Origin: Closterium sp. NIES-65
Lineage: Eukaryota > Streptophyta > Zygnematophyceae > Desmidiales > Closteriaceae
Assembly: GCA_948144175.1 (NCBI GenBank)
Contig: CANXME010001298.1
Coordinates: 586,114 to 650,113 of the forward strand
Direction of reading: 5' to 3'
Length of the DNA: 64,000 nt
The notes beneath the pieces were generated by a model that was given only the letters and a program-made list of their open reading frames with translations, did not search any database and was not told the origin of the DNA. How positions within the stretch are numbered: the stretch's first letter is position 1; the number at the start of each line of letters is the position of its first letter. Positions 10,341-21,326 of the stretch are shown in pieces. The position numbers and the translations under genes are program-made.

Positions 10341-11310
10341 AGTGTGCATCATGGAGCTGTACGGCGGCATCGGCACCGGATTGGCAGCAGTGTTGAGAGC
10401 TGGTTGCAGGGTGCGGAAGTGGATTCACGTCGAGAGAGATCCAGTGGTGCGCCGGATGGCTCAGCATCACGCCCGGCTGCTGCTAGCTGAATATCCCGAT
10501 CAGCTGGCCGAATCCGCCCTACCCGCTGAACATGAGGAGGTGGTGGACGATGTCAGGGATATCTCGGAGGAGACACTCGAGAGGTGGGGGCAGATTGACG
10601 TCATTGTTGCGGGATGGGAATGTCAGGGTTATTCTCGGGCCGGGGAGGGGATGGGAATGGAAGACATCCGCGGGGCATCCTTCAGGGACTTCAAGCGGGT
10701 ACTGGAGATGGTCCAGGCGAAGCAGGGAGAAGTGCTCTACATCCTGGAGAACGTGGAATTTGCTGACGATCGAAGGGAGCACGTGCGCAGGGCGTTCGCC
10801 GAAGTAGAAGCCGCTGTCGGCAGGGGGCAAGCGGTTGACGCGGCGCAGCTGGGGTCCAGAGCGCACCGGCCCAGGAGGTATTGGCAAAACGGGATCTCAT
10901 AAGCAAGTTTACGGCTCTCTCTGGCTCAGATGCAGCGGTCGGAACCGAGACTGGTTAGTGACATTCTGGGCCCCAACCGTCTGCCAGCGCCGGTCACTGT
11001 GTCAGACCACCCATCACAGTACCAGTGTAATGTGCCTGGGAAGCCGAGACAGGCGCTGCCGACACTCGTGTCCTACGTGGATGCATACGGATTCGTGATG
11101 GAGGGAGACCTGCCCGGGCCCGGAATGATCTACGACGTCATCGGAAAAAGGTGGGAGCGACCAACGGCCGAGGAGCGGGAGTTAGCCATGGGGCATCTGC
11201 TGGGAGCTACTGCCCACCCCCGAGTGACGGAGCCGCAAAGGAGGGCAGCACTGGGTAGAGCCATGGACCTGAACGTCATTGCGTGGCTGGTGGAGACCAT
11301 TCGCATGCAT
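10341..11310 (+). pseudogene. Cytosine-5 DNA methyltransferase domain inside the gypsy polyprotein
   Basis: C5-methyltransferase motifs appear in order: motif I ELYGGIGTGLAAVLRAG (10351-10401), an acidic HVERDP in the motif II/III position (10429), motif IV with the catalytic Cys and Gln as AGWECQGYSRAG (about 10609-10644), motif VI ILENVEF (about 10741), and motif VIII-like LGSRAHRPRRYW (about 10849-10884). TAA at 10900-10902 interrupts. The frame then resumes with a motif IX/X-like tail: RPTAEERELAMG, then LGRAMDLNVIAWL (about 11158-11295). It lies between protease and RT in the same frame. The expected role is 5-methylcytosine deposition, perhaps on the element's own DNA. Not DNMT1-like: no extra domains are visible. 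Confidence 0.8.
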
Positions 11311-11539
11311 CCAAAGAGGAAAGAGCTCCAACGTGGCATTGAGGTCAGCGAGCTGTACCAGGAGGAGGAGGAGACGGAGGAGCGGAAACGCCAACTGAGA
11401 GCCATAGAGGAGCAACAGGAAGCTCGTATCTGGGAAGGATGGGACTACATGGCCGTGGAAGCAGGGAGCGGGTCTACGGACCAAGGAGTACTGCCGCCAG
11501 ACGGGGAGAATAGAGTTACGGCGGCAACGCCAAGCCAGG

Positions 11540-12620
11540 AGAGGGGTCCAGAGGATGCCTGGCCCATATGCGTCGTAATGGGGGCAGACGCAGCACAGGC
11601 ACTACAGGCTGTGCTGAAGCAGCACCGCAAGACGTTCGCCTACACATTAGCCGAACTGGGGCTATGCAACTCTCATCAAATGCAGGTGCAGCTGAATACG
11701 GAGATGCCTATATACCAGAGGAAATGGAGAATGAGCCCAGGCGACTTGGACATCTGCCGGCAGAAGTGTGCGGAGCTGTTAGCGGCACGCCTCATCCAGG
11801 TTTCTGACAGTGATTACGCAGCGGCGACAGTGGTAGCGGCGCGGAAGGATCTCACTGGAGAAGTTTCAGCCCGGAGAATGTGTGGGGACTACCGAGGGCT
11901 TAATAAAGTGACCGTGGCGGACAGGTACCCCATGCAATCGGCGGAAGAGATATTCGATCAGCTGCAAGGAGCAGTGGTGTTTAGCACGCTGGACCTCCGG
12001 CAGGGATTTAATCAATTACCAATCAAGGAGGAGGACCGGAAGAAACGGCCTTTCATGGGCCCGAGGGGGTGTATGAGTGGAAGTTCATGCCCTTCGGCAT
12101 GAAGAACGCGCCAGCACTATTTCAGCGGGTGATGGACTCCGTGTTGAGGAACGTGCCAGCGGCAGCCTGCTACATCGATGATGTAGTCGTGTTCAGTGCA
12201 TCCGCAGAGCAGCACGTGAAGGACGTGAGCGACACATTGGACGCCATTAGATCAGTAGGGCTGACATGCCACACGAAGAAATGCAGCTTCGGGAACAGCA
12301 CGGTGAAGTACTTGGGCTTCGAAGTACAAGGGGGGCAGCTGAGCATCCAGCAGGCGAAAGTGGAGGTGCTGGATCGGGTCCCCGCTCCTAAGGACCGTAG
12401 CACACTGAGGGCGGTATTGGGCTTCCTGAACTACTACAGGAAGTTTGTACCCAATTTCAGCCGCACCGCCTTTGTATTGAACAAGTTACTACGAGAGGAC
12501 CAGGCGTGGCAATGGGGAGAGGAAGAACAGGGGGCATTCAAGGCCCTCATCAAGGCTGTGAAGACTGGGACCGTCCTTACCCTGCCCAGTAAGGAGGACC
12601 CGTTCGTACTCTACACCGAC
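11540..12620 (+). pseudogene. Gypsy reverse transcriptase
   Basis: Ty3-type RT: NTEMPIYQRKWRMSP, MCGDYRGLNKVT, FSTLDLRQGFNQLPI (about 11974-12020), EWKFMPFGMKNAPALFQRVM (about 12075) and the catalytic YIDDVVVF (12171-12194). The first half continues the methyltransferase frame. A one-base loss in the A-run at 12043-12045 shifts the frame within the AFHGP block. The thumb region KDRSTLRAVLGFLNYYRKF is kept. Confidence 0.85.
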
Positions 12621-13395
12621 TAGAGCAGCGCAGGCATGGTTGGGATTCTATGCCAGGAGAGGGACGGACAGGAGATGGTGGTGGCATTTGCAAGCCGAAG
12701 CTGTAACCCTGCAGAAGCCAATTATAGCTCATACGAAGGGGAAGGGCTTGCGGCAGTTTGGGCCATCATCCACTTCCGGGTGTACCTACAAGGGAGGCCG
12801 TTCGTGTTAGTCACAGATCATCAGCCGCTGACTTGGCTGATGACCAACCAAGCCCTGACAGGCCGGAACGCTCGATGGGCCATGCGGCTGCAGGAATATG
12901 AGTTCACTATTCGCCACCAAGCGGGGAAGACGTTGCAGCATGTGGACGGGCTCTCGCGCAACCCACCACCCTCGAGCCCAGAGGCGTGCCTAGTGGCATT
13001 GGCAAGAGAACTTGATGGGGAAGGAGCCAAACGGAAAGCTCAGAAGGGAGCCGAAGACGTCTGGGAGGATGAAGAGACTCAGAGGTGGATCCAAGGAAAG
13101 ACCTCGGAAGCAGAACCTGCAAGCGAGAGGGCCAGAGCCAGGGGCCTGCATTACCGGTGGTACCAGGATCAGCTTCAGAAAAACACTAAGGAAGGATGGA
13201 AGCTGGTCCCGAGGCGAGAGGAGCGGGAAGAGATCATGGCGAGGGTGCATCGACAGCTTGGGCACTACGGCAGCCTACGGACGAGCCAGTTAATAGAGAC
13301 GGGCAGGTGGTGGGCCGGAATGAGAGGAGACATTAAAGAGTGGGTGGGCTCCTGCAAACTATGCAGCAGGAACAAAGCGGAGATTGCACTCGCTG
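12621..13395 (+). pseudogene. Gypsy RNase H and integrase zinc-binding region
   Basis: RNase H begins at FVLYTD, followed by TAG 12621-12623 where Trp or Ala is usual, then SSAGMVGILCQ, FASRSCNPAEANYSSYEGE, LVTDHQPLTWL and the HVDGLSR end block. The integrase HHCC zinc region follows (HRQLGHYG ... CKLCSRNK, about 13249-13375). A frameshift near 13390 separates it from the catalytic core. Confidence 0.8.
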
Positions 13396-14377
13396 CCTAT
13401 CAGGGGCCTAGGGTTCCGGTGGTCATTAGACCTGGCTGGAGAAATGCCGCTCAGTCGAAGGGGGAAGCGGTTCATACTCATCATGATCGAGCACGGCAGT
13501 AAGTGGGTAGAGGTGAAAGCGCTGCCGAGCAAGAGCTCGGCCCGGATCGCTGAGGCATTTGAGGATCAAGTGCTGACTCACTTCGGAGCATGTGGGGAAC
13601 TATTGACAGATCAGGGCACGAAATTCTTGGGAGAATTCGAGAAGCTACTGAAAGCCAGCGGTATTACTCATCGGCGGACCTCAAGGTATAACCCGCAAAG
13701 CGACGGGCTCACGGAGCGGTTTGTGCAGACTGTGAAGAGAGGGTTGAGAGCTTACGGGGAAAAATTCAAGAGGGACTGGGACACGATACTCCCGTGGGTG
13801 GTCGCAGGCTACCGCTTCAGTAAGCAGGCGGCGTTAAAGGACTTCTCGTCGTACTACCTACTGCTGGGAAGGGAGCCTATCTTGCCCATAGACGCGCCAC
13901 GGGTACTGACCGATGTGGTCACAGTGAGCTCGGAAGACGCCTGGGTGGGACTGGCCGAGGCAAGGGCACGGTACCTGCGAGAGATGCTGCCAGCGGCATT
14001 GGAGAACCTACAGGTGGCACAGCTCCGAGATGCACAACGCTACAAACGAAGGAGAGAAGGACAGGCAGGGTCGAAGGGTGCACCGTTGGGGGTGGGGGAA
14101 GAAGTATATGTCAAGCAGGCAAGGCAAGATATGCTGGATATAGGGCTCAGCACTGAGAGGTGGAAAGTGAGAGGTGAAGGATTCTGGAGTGGTAGTGCTA
14201 GTGGGGGACAAGGGGCAAGAGAAGAGGGACCATCAGACGAATGTGGCGAGGGCATGGCCCCAGCGAGTAGCCCCAGGCCCAGCAAAGCAGAGGGAGCCGG
14301 CAATGGAGCAGCCTTTCACCCAAAGAGTCCATCGGCGAGACATGCCAGAGCAAGAGCCAGCGCCGAGGAGGGGGCAA
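13396..14377 (+). pseudogene. Gypsy integrase core and C-terminal region
   Basis: DDE integrase core with all three acidic residues visible: RWSLDLAG (about 13420), LLTDQGTKFLGEF (about 13603-13640) and NPQSDGLTERFVQTVK (about 13690-13737). The VGEEVYVKQ block near 14095 starts the C-terminal domain. Beyond about 14170 the reading turns Gly/Arg/Glu-rich and non-conserved. No chromodomain is recognised. Confidence 0.8.
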
Positions 14378-14582
14378 GTGAGAAAGGCAGGGGCAGCAAC
14401 CTAAAGCATGAAGAAGGAGCTGAGGAACTTGATGGGGTGAGACAAAAGAAGGGAGGTACAGAGAGAGGAGGGACAGGGCAGGAGGAGCTGCCACGAGACC
14501 AAGGGTGGGGCAGAGGAAAGAAGGTACGGAGCAGGGAGGGACAAATCAGGAGGAGTGGCGAAGAGACCAAGTTTCCGACAGC
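14378..14582 (+). repeat. Gypsy repeat X, copy 1
   Basis: Starts GTGAGAAAGGCAGGGGCAGC and ends GTTTCCGACAGC, right before the second L repeat. A second copy sits after L copy 2 and is split by copia B. Confidence 0.85.
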
Positions 14583-14957
14583 TGTCATACATTTAATTGA
14601 AGAATAGTGAGTAGGGCATAACAATATAAATGCATGACAGGGTACTGTAGTGAGTAGGATTCAAGCGGGGTGAGGCAGAGGCGAATAGCGCCAGAGCAGG
14701 AACTGACGAAGCAAAACCAACCGTTGCCGTGCAACGGTAACCAAGTGCACCTACTTAGGCAAGCAACACGAGAAATAGCATTTGCTTGCTTGTATGTTTC
14801 CTCTATCAGCTAAGAGCTACCTACAACCATACTCGTATTTGCGCCAAGTGGAGGAGCCAGTCCCAGCAAGCCTTTTGAGGGTTTCCACTCAGTGCCTTCT
14901 GACAGTCAGCCGAGTTAGGAAGACCCAGAGAGAGTCTTATGTGTCAGGAGCATACAA
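14583..14957 (+). repeat. Gypsy terminal repeat L, copy 2
   Basis: 375 bp, a near-identical direct repeat of 7734-8108. It joins directly to a second copy of X at 14958, with the short match CAA at the joint. Confidence 0.85.
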
Positions 14958-15065
14958 GTGAGAAAGGCAGGGGCAGCAACCCAAAGCATGAAGAGGGAGC
15001 TGAGGAACTTGATGGGGTGAGACAGAATAAGGGAGGTACAGAGAGAGGAGGGACAGGGCAGGAGG
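14958..15065 (+). repeat. Gypsy repeat X, copy 2 (left part)
   Basis: Matches 14378-14485 with a few substitutions. Copia B inserted after GGAGG (15061-15065). The rest of this X copy resumes at 22306. Confidence 0.85.
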
Positions 15066-15197
15066 TGTGAAATCAAAGAACGAGAATGAATGACTATGAA
15101 GTGAAGTGAATACAAATAGGAAACCCTAATTGTGTTGTACCCCCTATGGGATACCCCACTATAGCCTACAGAAACAAGTAAGCTATATGTTCTGACA
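15066..15197 (-). repeat. Copia B 3' LTR
   Basis: 132 bp, TGTCAGAAC...GATTTCACA on the minus strand. It contains 13 bp (tatgggatacccc) absent from the 5' LTR and is otherwise almost identical. Confidence 0.9.
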
Positions 15198-15409
15198 CAC
15201 CCCCATAGGCAAAGTGGGGGAGAACAAGGGGTCACAAGACCAGTCAAGCAAAGCAAAGCAAAGCTCAGGGTGGATCACAAAGTCACCACGCATTCCGAGC
15301 ACAAGTTCAAAGGCCAGAAGGCCAGTTCACATGCAAGATCATATATAGAGATATACAAGAGTCAAGCAAGCAAGAGCAAGAGTATATATAGGCGAAGGTA
15401 CAAGCAAGG

Positions 15410-18400
15410 TCAAGAGGAGAGCAAGTGAGGCAAGACAGGCACAAGACCCAACTGCGTGCAACAACGCTGATGATCACAAGGCGCAAGTGCCTTGGTGAAG
15501 ACATCAGCAGTGTTGGCCTCAGAGGCCACATACGCAAGTCGCAACTGTCCACGTTGCTGTAGCTCACGAGCAAGAAAGTAGCGGAGAGCAATGTGCTTCG
15601 TTCTGTGCTCCAGTCGCTGCTCTCGACACAAGGCCAGCATGGCCTTGTTGTCTACGTACAGGACTGGAGGAGAACGAGGCTGCTCTCCAAGGTCGGTCAG
15701 CAGGTAGGTGAGCCAGCGTAACTCCTGTGCAGCCATAGCCCCAGCGTAGATCTCAGCCTCACAACTGGAGCCGAGAACAGAAGACGAGCGGGTAGCCCGC
15801 CACGAGACAGAGCCCGAACCAAGGCTGAAGGTGTAACCCTGTGACGACCGCTGCGTAGCCTGGTCGTCAGCCCAAGAAGCGTCTGCGTGCCCAGTGAGGA
15901 CCACTGGACTGTGCCCTCCAAGCACTAGCCCCATGCCCGACGTACTGCACAAGTAGCGCAACACCCTCTTCGCTGCAGCCATGTGCTCTGGTCGGTGTCT
16001 CCCAGGAGCAACAAAGCGTGCGAGAATGCTAAGAGGGTATGCGAGGTCAGGTCGTGTGCAGGTCATCAGGTACATGAGGCAGCCAACAAGCTCTGCAAAC
16101 GGGCCACTCGACTCTACGGACTCATCCGAAGGCAGAGCTGAGAGCGAGTGGCGAGTAGGCAGAGGAGTGGCCTGAGGCGAGGAGTACGTGAAGCCGAAGC
16201 GCTGAAGGACCTGCTGCACCATGTGTGACTGAGTCAGGGTAATGGTGCGGCGTGCTCTGTCCCGGGTGATCTGCAAGCCAAGGTACCTGCGCAGTTCACC
16301 CAGGTCAGTGCACGTGTGTCTCTTCTGCAGCTCGGACTTCACGTAGGCGAGTCCAGCAGTGTCAGCTGTGGCAAAGACCAAGTCGTCGACGTACACGAGG
16401 ATGTAGAACGGCGGCAGAGAGGTGTCGGTGCGCAGAAACAGCGACGGGTCGGCAGTAGAAGGAGCAAACCCAAGTGCCGCGAGCGTAGTCCTCAGTGTGT
16501 CGTGCCACTCACGTGGCGCCTGGCGGAGACCGTAGACTGGACGCCGGAGACTCCACTGGGTACCAGGAGGGAAAGACCCAGTGAAGCCAGGTGGGCGACG
16601 CAGCCAGATCTCCTCGTGCAGGCTGCCCTGCAAGAAAGCTGTGCTGAAGTCGAGAGAGTGCAGCTCGTAGTCACGGTGAGCAGCAACGTGCAGCAGAACC
16701 CGAAGAGTGGTCATCTTCGGGGTGGGGGAGAAGGTCTGAAAGTAGTCAACCCCCTGCCGCTGACTGAAGCCACGAGCCACGTAACGCGCCTTGAAGACAG
16801 GCGGAGAACCCGGCGGCCGCTTCACCCTGAAAATCCACATGCCACTGACGATGTTCGCCCCAGGAGGGGGAACAGCGTCAACGTAGGTGCCTGTGGACTT
16901 CCAGGAAGCCATCTCTGCATCCATAGCTGCCTGCCACTGAGAGGAGTAGGGACCCTCTATCGCCTCCGCGTAAGAGCGCGGAGTCGGGATGTCTGGTGCA
17001 TCCGGGTCTCCCTCAGGGGCTAGCAGTACAGACGCGAGACGAGGTGAAGCGGCGGCCAGACACTGGAACTCCTCCTGCCTGTCCTCAAGGACGTCCGTGC
17101 CAAGGGCACACTCACCCCCGACGGACGGAGGACAGGCGGACTCAGACTCAGCGACAAGACGAGCAGCGTAGTCTAGACGACAGCGCGCAGCAAAGTCGAC
17201 AAGCTCAGTGACAAGGGCAGACGCAGCAGACGACTCGAAGGAAGGGTCAGTGACAGCAGTAGCAAGGAGACGCGTGACAGTAGGACTGGCAGCACGAAGA
17301 GAGTCCGACTCCGGGTCGGCAAGAGCAGGAAGAGAGGAAGCAGGAGGAGAAGGCAAAGGGGCACGCAGAGGAGCAGTGGACGGACGCAGTGACATCCGGT
17401 GCGTGCCAGGGACAGGAGGAGGACGCTGACGCGACCCGCGACCACTAGCGCGCTTAGTACGAACAGGCGACACAGGACGAGACGCAGGCTCACGACGCTC
17501 AGTAAGACCTCCAGTCGGACCAGTGTAGGGAGAAGGAGCAGGCAAAGGGGAGGCAGGCTGTAGCTGTGGCTGTGACCGGACAGGCTGCGGACCCTCTAAG
17601 GGAGGAGGAGGAGGAGGTGGAAGACCAAGAACCTGCTGCAGGAGCGGAACGAAGTACGGTCGGGGCCGCGCGGCGACACTAGAAACAGCAGGAACAGCAC
17701 CAGCAGCCCCGGCAGCAGCACCCACTCCAGCAGCACCTCCAGCAGCACCACCAGAAGCTCCAGAACCTCCAGCAGCAGCACCAGGAGCACTGTCAGTCGG
17801 ACCGCCAACGGCAGGCTCAGCGCCAGCACCCTCAGCAGTACCAGCTCCAGGAGAACTCTCAGACCCAGCAGCTCCAGCACCCACAGTACGAGCACCGGCG
17901 GGACGCGCGGCAGCAGTACCCTCTGCAGCCGAAGAACCACCAGCACCAGCAGCACGCCTCCAGCGCCTGGCAAACCACTCACGCAGCTCCTGTGGGGAGA
18001 GTGGCTCCCGGCGAGACGAAGCACCCCCAGGCACAGCACCCCCAGGCTCAGCACCCCCAGACACAGCACCCCCAGGCACAGCACCCCCAGGCTCGGCACC
18101 TCCAGGCTCAGCACCCCCAGGTACAGCACCCCCAGGCTCAGCACCCCCAGGCTCGGCACCTCCAGGCTCAGCACCCCCAGACTCCGCACCCCCAGGCTCA
18201 GCTCCCGCAGCAGCACCAGAGTCACCAGTGACCTCGACAGGCTCGACCGCGTCTACCTGGGACACACCTGAAGGGGCAGGACCCTGAGGGGGGAGGGGGA
18301 CTACCGGGGGGGGACCTGGTACCAAGAAGAGCGGGGGTGGGGGGAGGGACGGAGTGCGGTAGGGGAAGAGGCGGTAGTAGGGTACCGACTCGTCGAACGT

Positions 18401-18466
18401 GACGTCCTGGGAGGACAGAACACGTCGAGAGGTGGGGTGGTAAAACTGCCACCCAGGGGCGTCGGG
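15410..18466 (-). CDS. Copia B pol: linker, RT and RNase H
   Basis: Continues the gag-IN reading after a +1 frameshift at the C8 run (plus-strand G8, 18463-18470). It starts in the DAPGWQFYHPTSRRVL block after integrase, then a repeat linker (GGAEP-type pentapeptides, about 18030-18210), a Ser/Ala/Gly-rich segment, RT with FSPTPKMTTLRVLLH, the catalytic YVDDLVF (about 16380), and RNase H with ASWADDQATQRSS, SSCEAEIYAGAM and YVDNKAML. It ends HLLSS-stop at 15410. All catalytic boxes look intact. Apart from the one homopolymer shift, which could be a sequencing error, this would be one gag-pol polyprotein of about 1970 aa. Confidence 0.85.
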   Translation of the reverse strand, partial: PDAPGWQFYHPTSRRVLSSQDVTFDESVPYYRLFPYRTPSLPPPPLFLVPGPPPVVPLPPQGPAPSGVSQVDAVEPVEVTGDSGAAAGAEPGGAESGGAEPGGAEPGGAEPGGAVPGGAEPGGAEPGGAVPGGAVSGGAEPGGAVPGGASSRREPLSPQELREWFARRWRRAAGAGGSSAAEGTAAARPAGARTVGAGAAGSESSPGAGTAEGAGAEPAVGGPTDSAPGAAAGGSGASGGAAGGAAGVGAAAGAAGAVPAVSSVAARPRPYFVPLLQQVLGLPPPPPPPLEGPQPVRSQPQLQPASPLPAPSPYTGPTGGLTERREPASRPVSPVRTKRASGRGSRQRPPPVPGTHRMSLRPSTAPLRAPLPSPPASSLPALADPESDSLRAASPTVTRLLATAVTDPSFESSAASALVTELVDFAARCRLDYAARLVAESESACPPSVGGECALGTDVLEDRQEEFQCLAAASPRLASVLLAPEGDPDAPDIPTPRSYAEAIEGPYSSQWQAAMDAEMASWKSTGTYVDAVPPPGANIVSGMWIFRVKRPPGSPPVFKARYVARGFSQRQGVDYFQTFSPTPKMTTLRVLLHVAAHRDYELHSLDFSTAFLQGSLHEEIWLRRPPGFTGSFPPGTQWSLRRPVYGLRQAPREWHDTLRTTLAALGFAPSTADPSLFLRTDTSLPPFYILVYVDDLVFATADTAGLAYVKSELQKRHTCTDLGELRRYLGLQITRDRARRTITLTQSHMVQQVLQRFGFTYSSPQATPLPTRHSLSALPSDESVESSGPFAELVGCLMYLMTCTRPDLAYPLSILARFVAPGRHRPEHMAAAKRVLRYLCSTSGMGLVLGGHSPVVLTGHADASWADDQATQRSSQGYTFSLGSGSVSWRATRSSSVLGSSCEAEIYAGAMAAQELRWLTYLLTDLGEQPRSPPVLYVDNKAMLALCREQRLEHRTKHIALRYFLARELQQRGQLRLAYVASEANTADVFTKALAPCDHQRCCTQLGLVPVLPHLLSS

Positions 18467-21326
18467 GGGGGAACCCCAGGAAGACGCAGGGAGAAGCACG
18501 AGGGGACAGCTTGTCCGCAGACAGGTCGCGAACAAACGCCCGAGATCCCCAGACCCGGAACGCCGACGCATCGCCAACCTTCCCCGTCCACAGCAGGGCT
18601 GGGGAGGTCTCCGGTCGAGAGACCCTGGGGTGGAGGTTGATCTGGTGCGCAGCGTACCTGACCGCAAACGGCCACAGAAAATGGGGAGCAGCCGCATGCA
18701 TCATGGACGTACGAGCGACGTCCATGACCATGCCAATGCGGCGCTCAGCAATCCCATTCTGCTGTGGTGAGTCCGGAAGCGTGAAGGTCTGACGGATGCC
18801 TCGCGCACGACAGTAGGCACTCAGGAGGCCAGAGGAGAACTCTCCGCCTCTGTCCGAGTGCAGACGCAGAACAGGGAAGTCAGAGCCAAAGCTCCTCCGA
18901 AGCTGGAGACGAGCTGCGCGGATCCAGTCGATCAACACCTCAGTGACCTCACCCTTGCTGCGCAAGGGGAAGACTGTGGTGTAACGCGAGTAGTCGTCAA
19001 CCACCAGCAGGAAGTAGCGCTCCTGACCCTGTCCACGGACGCGGGCTGGGCCCCACACGTCCATGTGAAGCGTCTGCAACGGGGCCTCTGTCGGAGGAAA
19101 CTGGGAGGAGTGAGGGGCAGCACGCTGGCGCCCCTCGACACAGGGGACACAGGTAGGGCCAGGGCCCGGAGGAAGGGGAGGGAGAGACCGGGGAAGACCA
19201 GACACAAGGACTCGCGAGGCCATGCCTCTGAGCCGAAGCAGAGAGGGGTGGCCAAGGCGGTGGTGCCAGAGGAGGGTCTCGTGAGACAGACGACGACACG
19301 AGCAGGGGGCAGACTCAGGACCAGACCTGGACGCTGCAGCAAACACCTGACCAGACGAAGGGACCCTACCAGACGTAGCACCTGGAGGAGAAGCAGTGGT
19401 CAGTGTGTACAGGCTCGACCCTGGTCGACGTGTAAACGTAGCCAGGTGGCGACCTGTATCCGCCTCCGTGCAGTGGGTCACCCGCTGACGAGCAGGGGTG
19501 AACTGGTGGACACCCGCATCCTGGAGGTCAGCACCACTCACCAAGTTCGTCGAGAACGAGGGGAGGTAAAGACCAGTCAGGGTGCCAGAGGGGGCCGCCG
19601 GACACGGGAGGACAGTGGAGAAGCGAGACAGGACAGGCCCCCCAGAGGGGTCAGCCAGGGACACCGCAACCGGCCGACTCAGCGGCGTGAGAGTGGTGCG
19701 GTCCCTAAAGAAGGAGCGAGACGCTCCAGAGTCAAGGGTGAAGGTGTGAGAGGCCGAAGCCGACACAGTACCTGAGAGGGCAGACTCACCAGCACCTGAG
19801 AGCACAGACGCACTGGCACCTAGAGCAGCAGCCTCACTAGTACCTGACGCGGCAGTACCAATGCCCGGGTCGGGCGGGAAACACCGGTAACAGTCATCCT
19901 CATCACTACCAGTCACAGCATACATAGCAGAGAGAATAGCATCAAAATCAAGATCATAAATAGCTACACCAGCCCTAGACAGCTCTCCCCAGCGGGGGAT
20001 CTCAGCGGCCTCCGGAAACTGCTGACGCCAGGCGTCGGTCAGGCGGCCAAAGCAGCGGCGGGCTGTGTAGGCGCCTCCACACCTCTCCCCTGCACGGTCA
20101 CCGGTGCGAAGAACGTAGGGGCAGGGACCAAGCGCACCACCACGCTGACGCTGCAAGTACCACTCACGGAGCTGCTGAGGGGCGAGGACGGTGCGAGAGC
20201 GCTGCTGCTGCTGTGGCTGCTGCTGCGGCTGCTGCTGCTGCTGCTGCTGGCGCTGACCACCCCCAGAGCTGCTCCGCTGGGACGAGCCACTCCGACCCCC
20301 GCCTCCACCGCCACCCCCGCCTCCACCGCCACCCCCGTCTCCACCGCCACCTCCCCCACTAGGACCGTCGCTCCCACCGCTCCCACCGCCTCCTCCGCTA
20401 CCACCTCCGCCGCCACCTCCGCCTCCACCGCCGCCACCAGTACCTCCACTCCCGCCACCACCTCCACCGCCACCCCCACTCCCCCCGCCACCCCCACCGC
20501 CTCCTCCACCGCCCCCTCTAGCTCCACCCGCTCCCTTGCCCCCCTTGCCCTTGCCAGAGCGGCGTCTGCCGCTGGGGGCAGACGCCGCGCCGACCGACTC
20601 AAAACCAGCGAGGTCGGCCGCAGCGGCAGAGGCGACAGAGGGCAGCAGGGGGGAAGGACCACACCCCTCAAAGATGGGGGTGCGAGGGTCACCCCGAGAG
20701 GCCCCTACAGCGACAATACTCTTCTCAGCCGCTAGCAGGGACTCCTCAAGGAGGTCGACAGTGAGAGTGGTGGGACAGACAGAGAGAAACTGGTCCCTAA
20801 CGACACGAAGGGACTCAGGGAGACGGGTGACGAGAAAGTAGAGGGTGATGTACATGGGAGGAGGGTTCGCAGCGCGGAACTCAGCAGGAAGGGCAGCGCG
20901 GTAGCGGGTGTCACTAGCACGGAGGTGGGTAACGAGGTCAGCGACAGTGGGAAAGGAAGCGAGGTCAGGGAAGAGAAACGGTAGCATGAGGCGGCTAAGG
21001 GTAGCGGAGGAAGGGGAGGAGTAGCGTGCAACTACAGCGTCGTACAAGGCCTGAGCGGTCTTGCACTGACTAAAGTGGGCACGCTCAGAGGAAGGGAGGT
21101 GGCGACGCACAGCAAGACGTGCAGCAGCATCGCGGGTCGCCCACTTGGAGCGAACGGCAGAGTCAGCATCAGCAGGTGGGGCAGGGACAGCGCCAGAGAC
21201 AAAGTCAAAGAGAGAGACCTCATCTATCGCATCACACAGTAAGTACAGCTGCAGGTCTTCAATCCAGACGGCAAAGTCAATGGCCCTCCCCTCAGCGTCA
21301 AAAGTAAGAACATTGGGGGTGGCCAT
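18467..21326 (-). CDS. Copia B gag, protease and integrase
   Basis: ATG at 21326 (MATPNVLTFDAEG), just after the leader; the frame is open upstream but has no better ATG. Order: gag N-terminal domain (about 200 aa, ITLYFLVTRLPESLR near the middle), a long Gly-rich tract (20270-20545), a Gln run, and LREWYLQRQ leading to a wide-spaced zinc knuckle. Then protease FTLDSGASRSFFRD (about 19735), the GAG-pre-integrase HHRLGHPS block, and an integrase core with MDVWGPARV, LHSDRGGEFSS and QQNGIAERRIG. The frame is lost in the C8 run of FLGFPP at 18463-18470. Confidence 0.85.

Noticed and set aside
17992-18231. Plus-strand ORF of repeated HPQAQ-type peptides
   Set aside because: Shadow of the copia B pentapeptide linker read on the other strand; the same happens at 30219-30401 and 22380-22976.
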